Origin: an uncultured Pseudomonadales bacterium
GTDB lineage: Bacteria; Pseudomonadota; Gammaproteobacteria; Pseudomonadales; IMCC2047
Assembly (NCBI GenBank): GCA_947258895.1
Contig: CAMYKE010000164.1
Location: forward strand, 8,982 to 15,967
Reading direction: 5' to 3'
DNA length: 6,986 bases
The stretch's first letter is position 1, and every line of letters starts with the position of its first letter. Positions 1 through 6,871 of the stretch are shown here, piece by piece. Under the pieces are notes generated by a model that did not search any database, was not told the origin of the DNA, and was given only the letters and a program-made list of their open reading frames with translations. The position numbers were made by a program, and so were the translations under genes.

Positions 1-398
1 GTGCCCAGCAGTCCCAGCAGCGTAGAAATATTGGCCAGTGTTGCCAGGTAGGGAGTGCGTTTCTCAAGGCGCGGCATATATTCCATCACGCCTTCTTCCA
101 TCGCGTATTCTACGTCCTCGCGGCGCGGGCTCTGGGTCATACGTTGCAGCCCGGCGTTAATGATGTGCGCTACCGGCGCCTTGGACATTTCGGCAGCATG
201 GCGTACACCCTGCAGGTCCTTCTTCTTCACCAGAGGCATTAGCTTGATATAGGCACTGCGATTGGAAAGCTTGGCGCGGGTGAGGAATAACCAGCGCTCC
301 AGGGCGATTGCCAACCCGCAAACCAGCACCAGTGCAATCGGGTACATGAAGGGCCCGCCAGCCTGGAAAAAACGAATGATCGTAGTGTAACTATCCAT
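1..398 (-). CDS. MotA/TolQ/ExbB-family proton-channel subunit, partial (N-terminal 132 codons; C-terminus beyond window)
   Basis: Translating the minus strand from the ATG at 398 gives an uninterrupted frame to the window edge. Seen: a short N-terminus, then residues about 14-35 starting GGPFMYP and continuing as a hydrophobic helix ending in ALERW, which is the typical first transmembrane segment of ExbB/TolQ. A charged cytoplasmic stretch follows (KKKDLQGV, then PRREDVEYAMEEG). The frame ends in TPYLATLANISTLLGLLGT, the family's signature entry into the second transmembrane helix. An AAGGAG ribosome binding site lies 6 nt before the ATG. Family knowledge: these proteins form a pentameric inner-membrane proton channel around an ExbD/TolR dimer and power TonB, Tol-Pal or gliding (AglR) systems. 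Inference: given the upstream TPR genes, this is the motor of an Agl/Glt-like or TonB-like envelope machine, with ExbD-type genes expected next. Which subfamily it belongs to cannot be decided from the N-terminal part. Confidence 0.95.
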   Translation of the reverse strand, partial: MDSYTTIIRFFQAGGPFMYPIALVLVCGLAIALERWLFLTRAKLSNRSAYIKLMPLVKKKDLQGVRHAAEMSKAPVAHIINAGLQRMTQSPRREDVEYAMEEGVMEYMPRLEKRTPYLATLANISTLLGLLG

Positions 399-500
399 AA
401 CAACTCCTTGGTATTTTCCGGTTCAGGTGCCTTGTACAGCGGCCACCTGCCGCCGGTTATTTCATTTTAAATCAATAAGTTAAATCAGTTCTCGCCAAGC

Positions 501-800
501 TCACTGCTGCACTACCGCTGCTTGCGATGCATTGAGCATTTCCCGATAGTTCAGTTCGCGCACGAACTCGACTCTCTCCAGCGGCTTGAATACATCATCG
601 ACCAGGCTTTCCATCGGTCGATATAGCGCCTCGGGACCATCAGGACGTTGCCAGGGTACGATATACAGCACCTTGGGCTGCTCCTGGTTACCCGTAACCG
701 TGCTCTGCAAGACCACCACGGCTTCCTCCTCTGCGAAAGACGGCCCGCTCAAGAAGAGCAATAATGCGAGGAGTCGCGCGTGCTTCATGCTAACCCGCAT
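501..800 (-). CDS. Small exported protein of unknown function next to the ExbB-like gene (99 aa)
   Basis: The frame encodes 99 residues, or 95 if the second Met (ATG at 788, MKHAR...) is used. Residues about 5-23 form a clear Sec signal peptide: Lys/His/Arg, then LLALLLFLSG, then PSFA with cleavage probable before EEEAV. The mature part is about 75 residues and contains KVLYIVPWQRPDG, a Pro/acidic linker, and an amphipathic C-terminal half (PMESLVDDVFKPLERVEFVREL). It has no Cys, no lipobox and no membrane helix after the signal, so it is probably periplasmic. Neither start has a strong ribosome binding site. The signal peptide and the coding-like composition argue that it is real. It follows the 234-aa TPR gene after 245 bp and precedes the ExbB-like gene by 102 bp, which suggests an accessory part of the same machine. 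I do not recognise a named family; a similar small protein beside ExbB-type genes in related clusters is only a recollection. Confidence 0.8.
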   Translation of the reverse strand: MRVSMKHARLLALLLFLSGPSFAEEEAVVVLQSTVTGNQEQPKVLYIVPWQRPDGPEALYRPMESLVDDVFKPLERVEFVRELNYREMLNASQAAVVQQ

Positions 801-1045
801 CCGTTACCGATTGGCGCGTAAGATGGCGAGCCGGTCGGTGCGCAGATCGCGCGAGAGGCGCGCAACTTATAGCCGTAGCGATGCGTAAGCGATTCTCGTA
901 ATGAAAAGTGTGATGAGATGCGTACCGAGCGGCCACCAGACCGCGACAAAGCGATTCTGACAGACTGCAATTCGGTGGCGTCGGGTAAAAATCTGATTTC
1001 ATAAATTACTCTCAAATTTGTTGCTGTGTCGGTGACGGAAGGGGG
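801..1045. other. 245-bp gap in the operon; no convincing gene, weak promoter-like and repeat elements only
   Basis: This stretch lies between the 234-aa TPR gene and the 99-aa gene. On the minus strand a 70-codon frame (ATG at 1002, stop 790-792) and an overlapping TTG-started frame (1015-785) both end at the ATG at 788, by TAG-C-ATG and ATGA arrangements. Their products are rich in Arg, Ser, His and Cys and use codons unlike the neighbours, so neither is called. A TATAAG hexamer on the minus strand (plus-strand 866-871) could be a -10 box for the 99-aa and ExbB-like genes, but no good -35 is seen. A GCGCG/CGCGC inverted repeat (849-853 and 859-863) lacks a T tract and is not a terminator. 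The short words gatgcgta and agcgattct each occur twice. Confidence 0.4.
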
Positions 1046-1750
1046 CTAGTTCGCCGCCAGGCGGTCGAGCCGTCGTTCGAGATCTACGATCCAGCCGGTG
1101 ACCGTGCGATCCGGTTCGAGGGTGACATGCTGGTATTGCTGGTAGTGGCCAAGCGCCCGCTCCAGGCGACCCATATACAACTCGTACAGGATACCGAGGT
1201 TGCGGTGGGTATCCGCATGTTCGGGCCACACCGCCAGGGCTGCCTGGTATTTCATCTCTGCGTCCCGGAACCGGCCCTGCTCGCGGTACAGGATTGCCAA
1301 CTGGTTATAGGCGTCAAGGTTGGCGCGATTCGCGACAATCGCCTTACCAAAAGCCTCCTCTGCGGCGGCCAGCTTACCCTGCTGGCGGTACACGATTCCC
1401 AGGTTAAGGAACGGTCCAGAATAGCCGGGATATTCGTTGTTCAACCAGGTCAGGTGATGCTCAGCAGTTACCCAATCCTCGACTCGCATGCTCGCAACCG
1501 CGGCAGTGAAGCGCTGTTGCGCTGCAGCGGACACCGCTTTGCGGCCCTGGGTATGGGGATTAATTGTCCTTACCCTGTCGCTGTCCGGGGTTGCAACGTA
1601 GATGACCGTCTCCACCCGTGACTGCACCCCGCCGGCTGCGTCTTCTGTAACTGCGGGCTCGTCCCCGCGCTGGGGCAGCATACCGCAACCCGCCAGCCAC
1701 AACAGGGCGACTGCGGCGATTAGTAACCTGGCTTGCTCAATAGATGTCAT
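1046..1750 (-). CDS. TPR-repeat lipoprotein (234 aa)
   Basis: The N-terminus is a lipoprotein signal: a hydrophobic stretch LLIAAVALLW, then the lipobox LAGC with Cys22 as the lipidated residue. Gly at +2 predicts outer-membrane sorting by Lol rules. A flexible, acidic linker (about 24-70) precedes four consecutive TPR-like helical pairs at about 77-110, 111-144, 145-178 and 179-212. The middle two are near-canonical (LNLGIVYRQQGKLAAAEEAF; YNQLAILYREQGRFRDAEMKY). A short charged helix ends the protein. The size and layout resemble PilF/PilW-type or NlpI-type TPR lipoproteins, which act as assembly factors or scaffolds. The neighbours make a scaffold for the ExbB-linked complex more likely than a pilus role, since no pilus genes are seen. 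The ATG overlaps the end of the 926-aa gene by 14 nt and has no strong ribosome binding site, so translational coupling is likely. No other in-frame Met precedes the lipobox. Confidence 0.93.
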   Translation of the reverse strand: MTSIEQARLLIAAVALLWLAGCGMLPQRGDEPAVTEDAAGGVQSRVETVIYVATPDSDRVRTINPHTQGRKAVSAAAQQRFTAAVASMRVEDWVTAEHHLTWLNNEYPGYSGPFLNLGIVYRQQGKLAAAEEAFGKAIVANRANLDAYNQLAILYREQGRFRDAEMKYQAALAVWPEHADTHRNLGILYELYMGRLERALGHYQQYQHVTLEPDRTVTGWIVDLERRLDRLAAN

Positions 1751-4517
1751 CGCTAAAATTCAGTTTTGATTCCTGCTTGCTGTAGCGCGCCGGCAGCAAT
1801 TTCGCCAACTCGGTAAAACTCTGCCTGATCCATTCATCATAGATTCCCGACCAACTGCGCCGCGCATTACCTTCATGGACCTCGATCGCCTTTTCCTCGA
1901 AGGGATAGGCCTGCTCCTCGAGCAGCAACTGGTATTGCTCCAGCGCCAGCGCATCGAGTTTCCGGGGTCGCTCCGATGCCATTAGATCGCGACTCAGGCT
2001 GGCGTAGATGGCGCCTATCTTAAAGGTAGCCTTTGTGGCGAATTCTTCCACTCCATAATCAATAGTTTTTTGATTCGCCTGCAACGCCTTTTTTAACGCT
2101 AACTTTTTCTTTTTCATACTTTTTTTCAGCGGAAGAGATAGTTTTATTGAAACAAATTGCATATATAAATTATCTGCAAATACCTGCGACGAGTAGGCTG
2201 CAAGGTAGCGTGAGCGGTCGGTTCGCGAGGCGCCTGCCGCGGCATCTGCCGCGATCATCTTCCGCAGCCAGAAACGCCGCTTGGCGTCCTGGCCTGTTTC
2301 TCGGTACAGCTCGCTGAGCAAAAAACGCGCCTCCATTGCCACCGGGAACGGCTCCGGATAGGCATGGGCATAGCTGCGATAGCGTAAAATCGCGGTTTCG
2401 GTGTCACCCGCCTTGGCGAACAGTTCGGCCGCCATGAACAGCGCCTCGCGTTTTGCCTTGGGGTCTGTCTCGACATCGTGAATGGCGCTCAACTCGGTTG
2501 CCGCGTTATGCCACTCGCCATGCTCCTGGTACGCATATACGAGCTTGGCGGGAATCTCGGCCGTCAACCGGTGGCGGGGGAAACGCTCCCGGAAATCCGT
2601 CAGCACGTCGATCGCCCGGGCCCACGCCGCCACCGCCAGCAAATTGGTCGCGGCATCGAATTGCGCGTTCACCCGGATGGTCGAATCGGGCGCGAGCTCG
2701 ACTACCCGCAGGAACTGGCCCGCCGCAGCCAGTTGGTCACCCTGTGACAACTGCTGTTCTCCCTGCTTGTAGATGCTCGCCGCCAACTGCTCAATCAGGT
2801 CCTTGCGCTGTGTAGACTTCACGGGAGTGCGGGAAAGGATTTGCTGGTAGGCGATTTCCGCGTCTGCATACTGCTGCAGTTCAAACGTTCCATGCCCGAT
2901 TACCAGCCAGGCGGTACGCACCAGCTTTGCATCGATTGGGGTCTGCCAGGCGGTCAGCTTGCGCGCCGCTGCCACCGCCTGCTCAAATTCGTCGAAAGCC
3001 AGCAGTTCCTCCGCGGCGCGGGTGAGTACGGCCGGGGCGCGCTCGTCCTCGGTGAACCGGTCCGCAAAGCGCAGCTCGCTTTCAATTTTCAGGCGCTGCC
3101 AGTTCTCATGGTCGGCTGCAGGTTTATCCGAGGAATATTCGTAGGCGACAACTTCATAGGCCTTGATCGCGGCCGCGAAGGAGCCCGCCTCATAACGCGC
3201 TTCAGCCAGCAGGAAAGTCATTTCCGCCACCTGCGGGTCCTGCGGGAAGGTATCGACGTACGCCTGATAGTAGTCCGCCGCGGTAGTAAAGTGCTGCGTT
3301 GCCAACAGCCGGCCCTGTTGCGCCTCCGCTTTGTTTTTGGCCTTGCCGGAGCGAAGGGTCTGGGCCAGCGCGTGGTAGTGGCGCGCCAGTTCATTCAGGT
3401 ATTGCTTGAGGAACGGCCTGATTTGGGCACGCACTGCTTCATCCTTCGCCGCCCAGTAGGCGCTGGCAATGCCGTAGTTACTGACATAGTTCTGTTTCTC
3501 AACCAGGACCTGAGCAGGAAAATCACCGGCTTCGAACGACTTGATCAATTTGCCGGAATAGGTCGGCGCCAATTCGTGACGCGGATGCCGGCTGACGAAG
3601 GTGCGGTAAACTTCGGCGCTGTCCCGATAACGCTCCTGCCCCAGATAGAGTTCACCCAGGTTATCGAACAACAGGGGTTCATAGTGGCGCTCGCCCAGCG
3701 AGGTGTATACCTCCTCGATGGTTTTCGGCCCGTCCAGGTAGGCGAATACCAGACTCAGCACCCGAAAGCTGTCGTTGGCAAGCTCCCGTTCTGCGCGTGG
3801 CAGCGACTCGAGATCGGTTGTCGCCGGTAGAATCAGGTCGAGGGTTTCGGTAAAGGACTTGATCGATGCCCGGTAACGTTCCCGCTTGAACTGGGTCCAG
3901 CCATGCATGTACAGCGCGTTGCGATAGTAACTGGTGGCGGCGCCGAAGCCGATCACCTCCGCGTAGGCCTGTTCCGCACGGTCGTAATCTGCGGCAACAA
4001 AATAAATTTCAGCACGGCGGAACTGTGCCTCGGCGTAGTGCCCGGAGCGCGAATCCTGTGGAACCAGGGCATCCAGTACCTGCAATGAAGCCTCGGGCTG
4101 ACCATTTAGGTCATAGGCCTTGGAAAGCTGGTATTTGAGCCGATCGACCCCCGCGCGCTCCGGGTGTTGTTGCAGCAATTCCTCGTACGCGGCAATCGCC
4201 TGGTCGAAGACCCCGGTGCCGGATTGCGCGTCATAGGCCTGTTGTTCGCCGCGCAGCATCTCCAGGCCCGCCAGGCGATGCATGACCTGCACCTTGACCT
4301 CGGCACTGGCGGTGCTCGCAATCACCTCGCGATAGCTCTCGGTCAGGCTATCCAGATCAACGCTGGGCAGGGCGATTGCCTGGTCCGGTAAGCGCGCGGG
4401 GTCAAGGTCGGCCAGGGTAGGTTCGGGTGGCTCGGGGTCAGGGCCAAAGCCAAAACCGGAATTCAGCCATGCGCAGGAACTGAGCAGCAGTGGAATTAGC
4501 ACAACCCCCCATCTCAT
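1737..4517 (-). CDS. Large TPR-repeat outer-membrane lipoprotein (926 aa), Glt-core-like
   Basis: A short signal (WGVVLIPLLLSSC) carries a lipobox with Cys15 and Ala at +2, so outer-membrane lipidation is predicted. A Pro/Gly/acidic linker (about 20-50) follows. The rest is almost wholly alpha-helical with many TPR-like units. The clearest are at about 104-140, 163-190, 201-228, 283-312, 403-427, 432-460, 535-562, 580-610, 616-647, 691-720 and 727-750. A Lys-rich stretch lies at about 798-817. The C-terminal block, about 820-915, is rich in Tyr, Trp and Glu (EEQAYPFEEKAIEVHEGN, then SGIYDEWIRQSF) and ends in PARYSK. I recall similar ends in long TPR proteins of Agl-Glt-related clusters. Family knowledge: such proteins scaffold multi-protein complexes. 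Inference: a periplasm-facing, outer-membrane-anchored scaffold contacting the ExbB/ExbD/TonB-like motor. The start is fixed by the lipobox and by an ATGA overlap with the preceding gene. A GGAG lies about 11 nt upstream. Which Glt component it matches is uncertain. Confidence 0.95.
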   Translation of the reverse strand: MRWGVVLIPLLLSSCAWLNSGFGFGPDPEPPEPTLADLDPARLPDQAIALPSVDLDSLTESYREVIASTASAEVKVQVMHRLAGLEMLRGEQQAYDAQSGTGVFDQAIAAYEELLQQHPERAGVDRLKYQLSKAYDLNGQPEASLQVLDALVPQDSRSGHYAEAQFRRAEIYFVAADYDRAEQAYAEVIGFGAATSYYRNALYMHGWTQFKRERYRASIKSFTETLDLILPATTDLESLPRAERELANDSFRVLSLVFAYLDGPKTIEEVYTSLGERHYEPLLFDNLGELYLGQERYRDSAEVYRTFVSRHPRHELAPTYSGKLIKSFEAGDFPAQVLVEKQNYVSNYGIASAYWAAKDEAVRAQIRPFLKQYLNELARHYHALAQTLRSGKAKNKAEAQQGRLLATQHFTTAADYYQAYVDTFPQDPQVAEMTFLLAEARYEAGSFAAAIKAYEVVAYEYSSDKPAADHENWQRLKIESELRFADRFTEDERAPAVLTRAAEELLAFDEFEQAVAAARKLTAWQTPIDAKLVRTAWLVIGHGTFELQQYADAEIAYQQILSRTPVKSTQRKDLIEQLAASIYKQGEQQLSQGDQLAAAGQFLRVVELAPDSTIRVNAQFDAATNLLAVAAWARAIDVLTDFRERFPRHRLTAEIPAKLVYAYQEHGEWHNAATELSAIHDVETDPKAKREALFMAAELFAKAGDTETAILRYRSYAHAYPEPFPVAMEARFLLSELYRETGQDAKRRFWLRKMIAADAAAGASRTDRSRYLAAYSSQVFADNLYMQFVSIKLSLPLKKSMKKKKLALKKALQANQKTIDYGVEEFATKATFKIGAIYASLSRDLMASERPRKLDALALEQYQLLLEEQAYPFEEKAIEVHEGNARRSWSGIYDEWIRQSFTELAKLLPARYSKQESKLNFSDDIY

Positions 4518-6325
4518 GGCGTGGCGGTCTCCGCGGTGGCCGCAGCGCTGGCCAGTCCCGTGCTGCCGACATCCAGCAGGCGGGCAATCGCCAGCCTGGC
4601 CTGGCCCAGATAACTGTAGAGCCGCTCCTGTTGACGCGTAAGTTCGGCGATCACGTCAGCGCGCAACAGTTGTTCCGCAATGGCAATTTCCGTAGTAACC
4701 CGCTCTTGCTGCTGTGCGAGCCGCGCTTCAATGCGGGCGATTCGGTCGCCAAAGCCGAATTGGTGCGGATCGACCACGATCTCCTCTACCCGCTGTAATG
4801 CGGGGACGGCTTCCGCCAGCAGTTGCTCCGTATCTGCCTGATGTTTCTGCGATTGCCAGATACGCGGGCCAAATTGCTCGGCCGCCTGCCACTGCAACAT
4901 GCCCTTGAACAACTCCAGGCGCGCAGTTTCGGCGCTGACATCGCGGCCAGCCGCCGCCAGGGCGCGAGCAGTATCTAGACCGCGCTCCGCATAACCGAGC
5001 AATTCCAGTTCCTCGGCGTTCATTAGCGCACGTCCGTCTCCGGCTGCCTGCGCAGCGGCAAGCTGTTCGCCGAGCTGTCGCTGGGTTGCCGCGAGTCGTT
5101 CATAGCGTCGTTGAAATGCGTCGCTCTGTAATCCCTCCGTCTTGCGTTGCCAGGCCCGTTGCCGCTCGTCGAGCACGGCCTTGACCATGTCCAGGCGCCG
5201 CTCTCCCTCTGCCAGGAAGTCGGCCGCGTGGTATAGCTCGCGCAGCTCCTTTAGGCTGTTCTGGAATTCCTGGCGAGTGATCAAGTGCGCCAGGTAGGGA
5301 GCCTGGTCATTGACCGGCAGCGTATCGTCGGCGGTGAGCCAGTCAGCCACGCTGGTCAGCTCGGATTCCAGCAGGCTGACCGATTGCCGGTATTCCAGCA
5401 GCGCGTTGCCCTCGGCCCCCAGTTTTTCATAGGCAAAGGGCACCGCCAGCAGGCTTTCCTGGACGCTGGCGTCCATCAGCGAATGTTGCCGCAACGCCTG
5501 CCAGGGGCTGAGCGCGGTCTGGTAATCCTGTTGCCGGGCAGCCGCCCAGCCATAGCCCAGCAGTGCCCGGGCAACCAGTGGGCTCGACAGGCGCACCTGG
5601 CGGAATTCACTCTGCGCCTGCGTATAATTTTCACCGCCCAGGTAGGCGAAGCCGGAGGCAGTCAGGGCGCGGTCGCGCAGACTCTTGCCCTCCTCGCTAT
5701 GCAACTTGAGCGCTTGCAAGCGAGCCAGGGAAGCTACCCCCTGCTGCCAGTCCCCGGACTGGGTTTGCAGCACGCCGCGATTGAAATAGTAATAGGGTAG
5801 CCAGGTGGACGTCAGGGACAGGTCCTCAACGGTCGCATCGGCCGCCGCGATATTGCCCTCGCGTAATAACAGGTTGGCGTGCATAAATTTGCGCTCTTCA
5901 CTGAGCAACCCGTGCGATCTGTCGCCGAACCCGGGTCCGATTTTTTCCAGCGCGGACCTGGCACCGGCGTTTTCGCCACGCAGGTACTTGAGTTTGGCGA
6001 GGTAGAACCAGGCCACATCCCGCTGCTCCTCATCACGATGGCGCGCCAGCAGCTCATTGAAAATCCGTTCGGCTTCATTGTCCAGACCATAGGAAAGGCT
6101 GATGCCGCCACGCAGTAATTCAGCAGACTCGCCGTGATTGGGCAGGTCGTTGAGGGTCTCCCCGACCATCAGTTCGGTGAGGGCGCTGAAGTAGGATTGC
6201 TGGTAAAAGTGAAACAGCGCTACCCCGTAGCGCAGGTCCGCAACCGAGCCAGGCTTGCCTGGTTTATCCGCAGCGCTTGCCGAGCAGGCTAGCGCCAGCA
6301 GCAGGCCGATCAGCCAACATCGCAT
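4514..6325 (-). CDS. Exported TPR and coiled-coil protein (603 aa, or 605 from an upstream TTG)
   Basis: A Sec signal peptide (MRCWLIGLLLALA, then SASA with cleavage before ADKPG) sends it to the periplasm. The Cys in LALAC does not fit a good lipobox because Leu is missing at -3. Numbered from the ATG, residues about 33-320 hold around eight TPR-like units. The first contains YGVALFHFYQQSYFSALTEL and others contain FYLAKLKYLRGENAGARSAL and LLGYGWAAARQQDYQTALSP. Residues about 355-590 are Glu/Gln/Arg/Ala-rich with heptad-like helices, probably coiled coil (KELRELYHAADFLAEGERRL; RIEARLAQQQERVTTEIA). The last 15 residues are an Ala/Thr tail. The gene begins just after the 177-aa stop and ends in an ATGA overlap with the 926-aa gene. 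The start is ambiguous: an AGG sits 5 nt before a TTG at 6331 and 11 nt before the ATG at 6325. Either start leaves a good signal peptide. Inference: the periplasmic rod or scaffold part of the same complex. Confidence 0.93.
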   Translation of the reverse strand: MRCWLIGLLLALACSASAADKPGKPGSVADLRYGVALFHFYQQSYFSALTELMVGETLNDLPNHGESAELLRGGISLSYGLDNEAERIFNELLARHRDEEQRDVAWFYLAKLKYLRGENAGARSALEKIGPGFGDRSHGLLSEERKFMHANLLLREGNIAAADATVEDLSLTSTWLPYYYFNRGVLQTQSGDWQQGVASLARLQALKLHSEEGKSLRDRALTASGFAYLGGENYTQAQSEFRQVRLSSPLVARALLGYGWAAARQQDYQTALSPWQALRQHSLMDASVQESLLAVPFAYEKLGAEGNALLEYRQSVSLLESELTSVADWLTADDTLPVNDQAPYLAHLITRQEFQNSLKELRELYHAADFLAEGERRLDMVKAVLDERQRAWQRKTEGLQSDAFQRRYERLAATQRQLGEQLAAAQAAGDGRALMNAEELELLGYAERGLDTARALAAAGRDVSAETARLELFKGMLQWQAAEQFGPRIWQSQKHQADTEQLLAEAVPALQRVEEIVVDPHQFGFGDRIARIEARLAQQQERVTTEIAIAEQLLRADVIAELTRQQERLYSYLGQARLAIARLLDVGSTGLASAAATAETATP

Positions 6326-6337
6326 AACCAAGGCGAC

Positions 6338-6871
6338 CTACCACTCTTTTACGGAAAATTGCGGCTGCTGTTTCGCCCTGGAATCGACGATTTTGAGCTC
6401 CAGGTGCTTGGCTTCCGAATCCTTGTTGAAGGTCATGGTGGTAGCGCGGCGAAAATCCCTCGCCTCCGGTCCTCGGCCGGTGAATACCGCCACCAGTTCA
6501 TGTTCACCGGCCTTGACATTCCCCATATACAAACGTTGCACACCGCCGCGATGCAACGCGTCGACCTGACGCTCGGTGTAGAGGTAATTGGTGACGACCT
6601 TGTTATCCAGGGTCAGCTTGACTGCGTCCAGCTGGAAGAATTCTCCCACATCCATGGATAGGAAAACCGCGACCTGCGTATTGGTCGGGAACAGCAGTTC
6701 CTCTTCGAGAATAAACAGGTCGCGGTTCAGGCTTAAAACTTGTTGTTTGATGTCCTGCACCTGGGTTTCCAGTGGCTGCCCGGGCGAATCGACTTCGGCA
6801 GCCAGTGGCAGGCTGGCCAGGGCCGTCAAGAGTGCTACTAACCCCCGTCGAAGAGTGCTCCTGTTGAACAT
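6338..6871 (-). CDS. Exported coiled-coil plus beta-rich protein of unknown function (177 aa), head of the operon
   Basis: The N-terminus is a Sec signal peptide: basic FNRSTLRRG, hydrophobic LVALLTALASLPL, and probable cleavage after LAA before EVDSPG. Residues about 32-58 form a heptad-like helix (LETQVQDIKQQVLSLNRDL) ending in EEELLFP. From about 63 to 165 the pattern alternates as expected for beta strands (TQVAVFLSMDVGEFF; DAVKLTLDNKVV; GEHELVAVFTGRG; KHLELKIVD), resembling a small Ig-like or PEGA-like sandwich. It ends FSVKEW. No catalytic motif or membrane helix is seen. An AGGAG lies 7 nt before the ATG, and the stop lies 2-12 nt before the next gene, so it is probably the first gene of the operon. 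Its role is likely structural within the periplasmic complex. I cannot assign a family name; automated labels as a regulator would conflict with the signal peptide. Confidence 0.9.
   Translation of the reverse strand: MFNRSTLRRGLVALLTALASLPLAAEVDSPGQPLETQVQDIKQQVLSLNRDLFILEEELLFPTNTQVAVFLSMDVGEFFQLDAVKLTLDNKVVTNYLYTERQVDALHRGGVQRLYMGNVKAGEHELVAVFTGRGPEARDFRRATTMTFNKDSEAKHLELKIVDSRAKQQPQFSVKEW

Noticed and set aside
424..449. Inverted repeat CAGGTG/CACCTG between the 99-aa and ExbB-like genes as a terminator
   Set aside because: The stem is only 6 bp with a 14-nt loop and no T tract follows on the minus strand, so it is not a credible intrinsic terminator.
450..500. AT-rich stretch before the ExbB-like gene as a promoter
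   Set aside because: A TAAAAT hexamer is present on the minus strand but no acceptable -35 lies 16-18 bp upstream. It could still be a weak promoter, but support is too thin for a call.
586..888. Plus-strand 100-codon open frame opposite the 99-aa gene
   Set aside because: It is Ser/Arg-rich with no signal or domain, while the minus-strand frame has a convincing signal peptide.
1127..1621. Plus-strand 164-codon open frame
   Set aside because: It is antisense to the TPR lipoprotein gene whose lipobox and TPR motifs are clear. The translation has no recognisable domain.
2841..3830. Plus-strand 329-codon open frame
   Set aside because: It is wholly antisense to the well-supported 926-aa TPR lipoprotein gene. 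Its product lacks a coherent fold or motif, and long antisense frames are expected opposite GC-rich coding sequence.
5285..5800. Plus-strand 171-codon open frame
   Set aside because: It is antisense to the TPR/coiled-coil gene, with no ribosome binding site or motif of its own.
4514..6331. Treating the 603/605-aa protein as a lipoprotein because of LALAC in its signal
   Set aside because: The -3 residue is Ala rather than Leu, and a better Sec type I cleavage site (SASA before ADK) follows at once.
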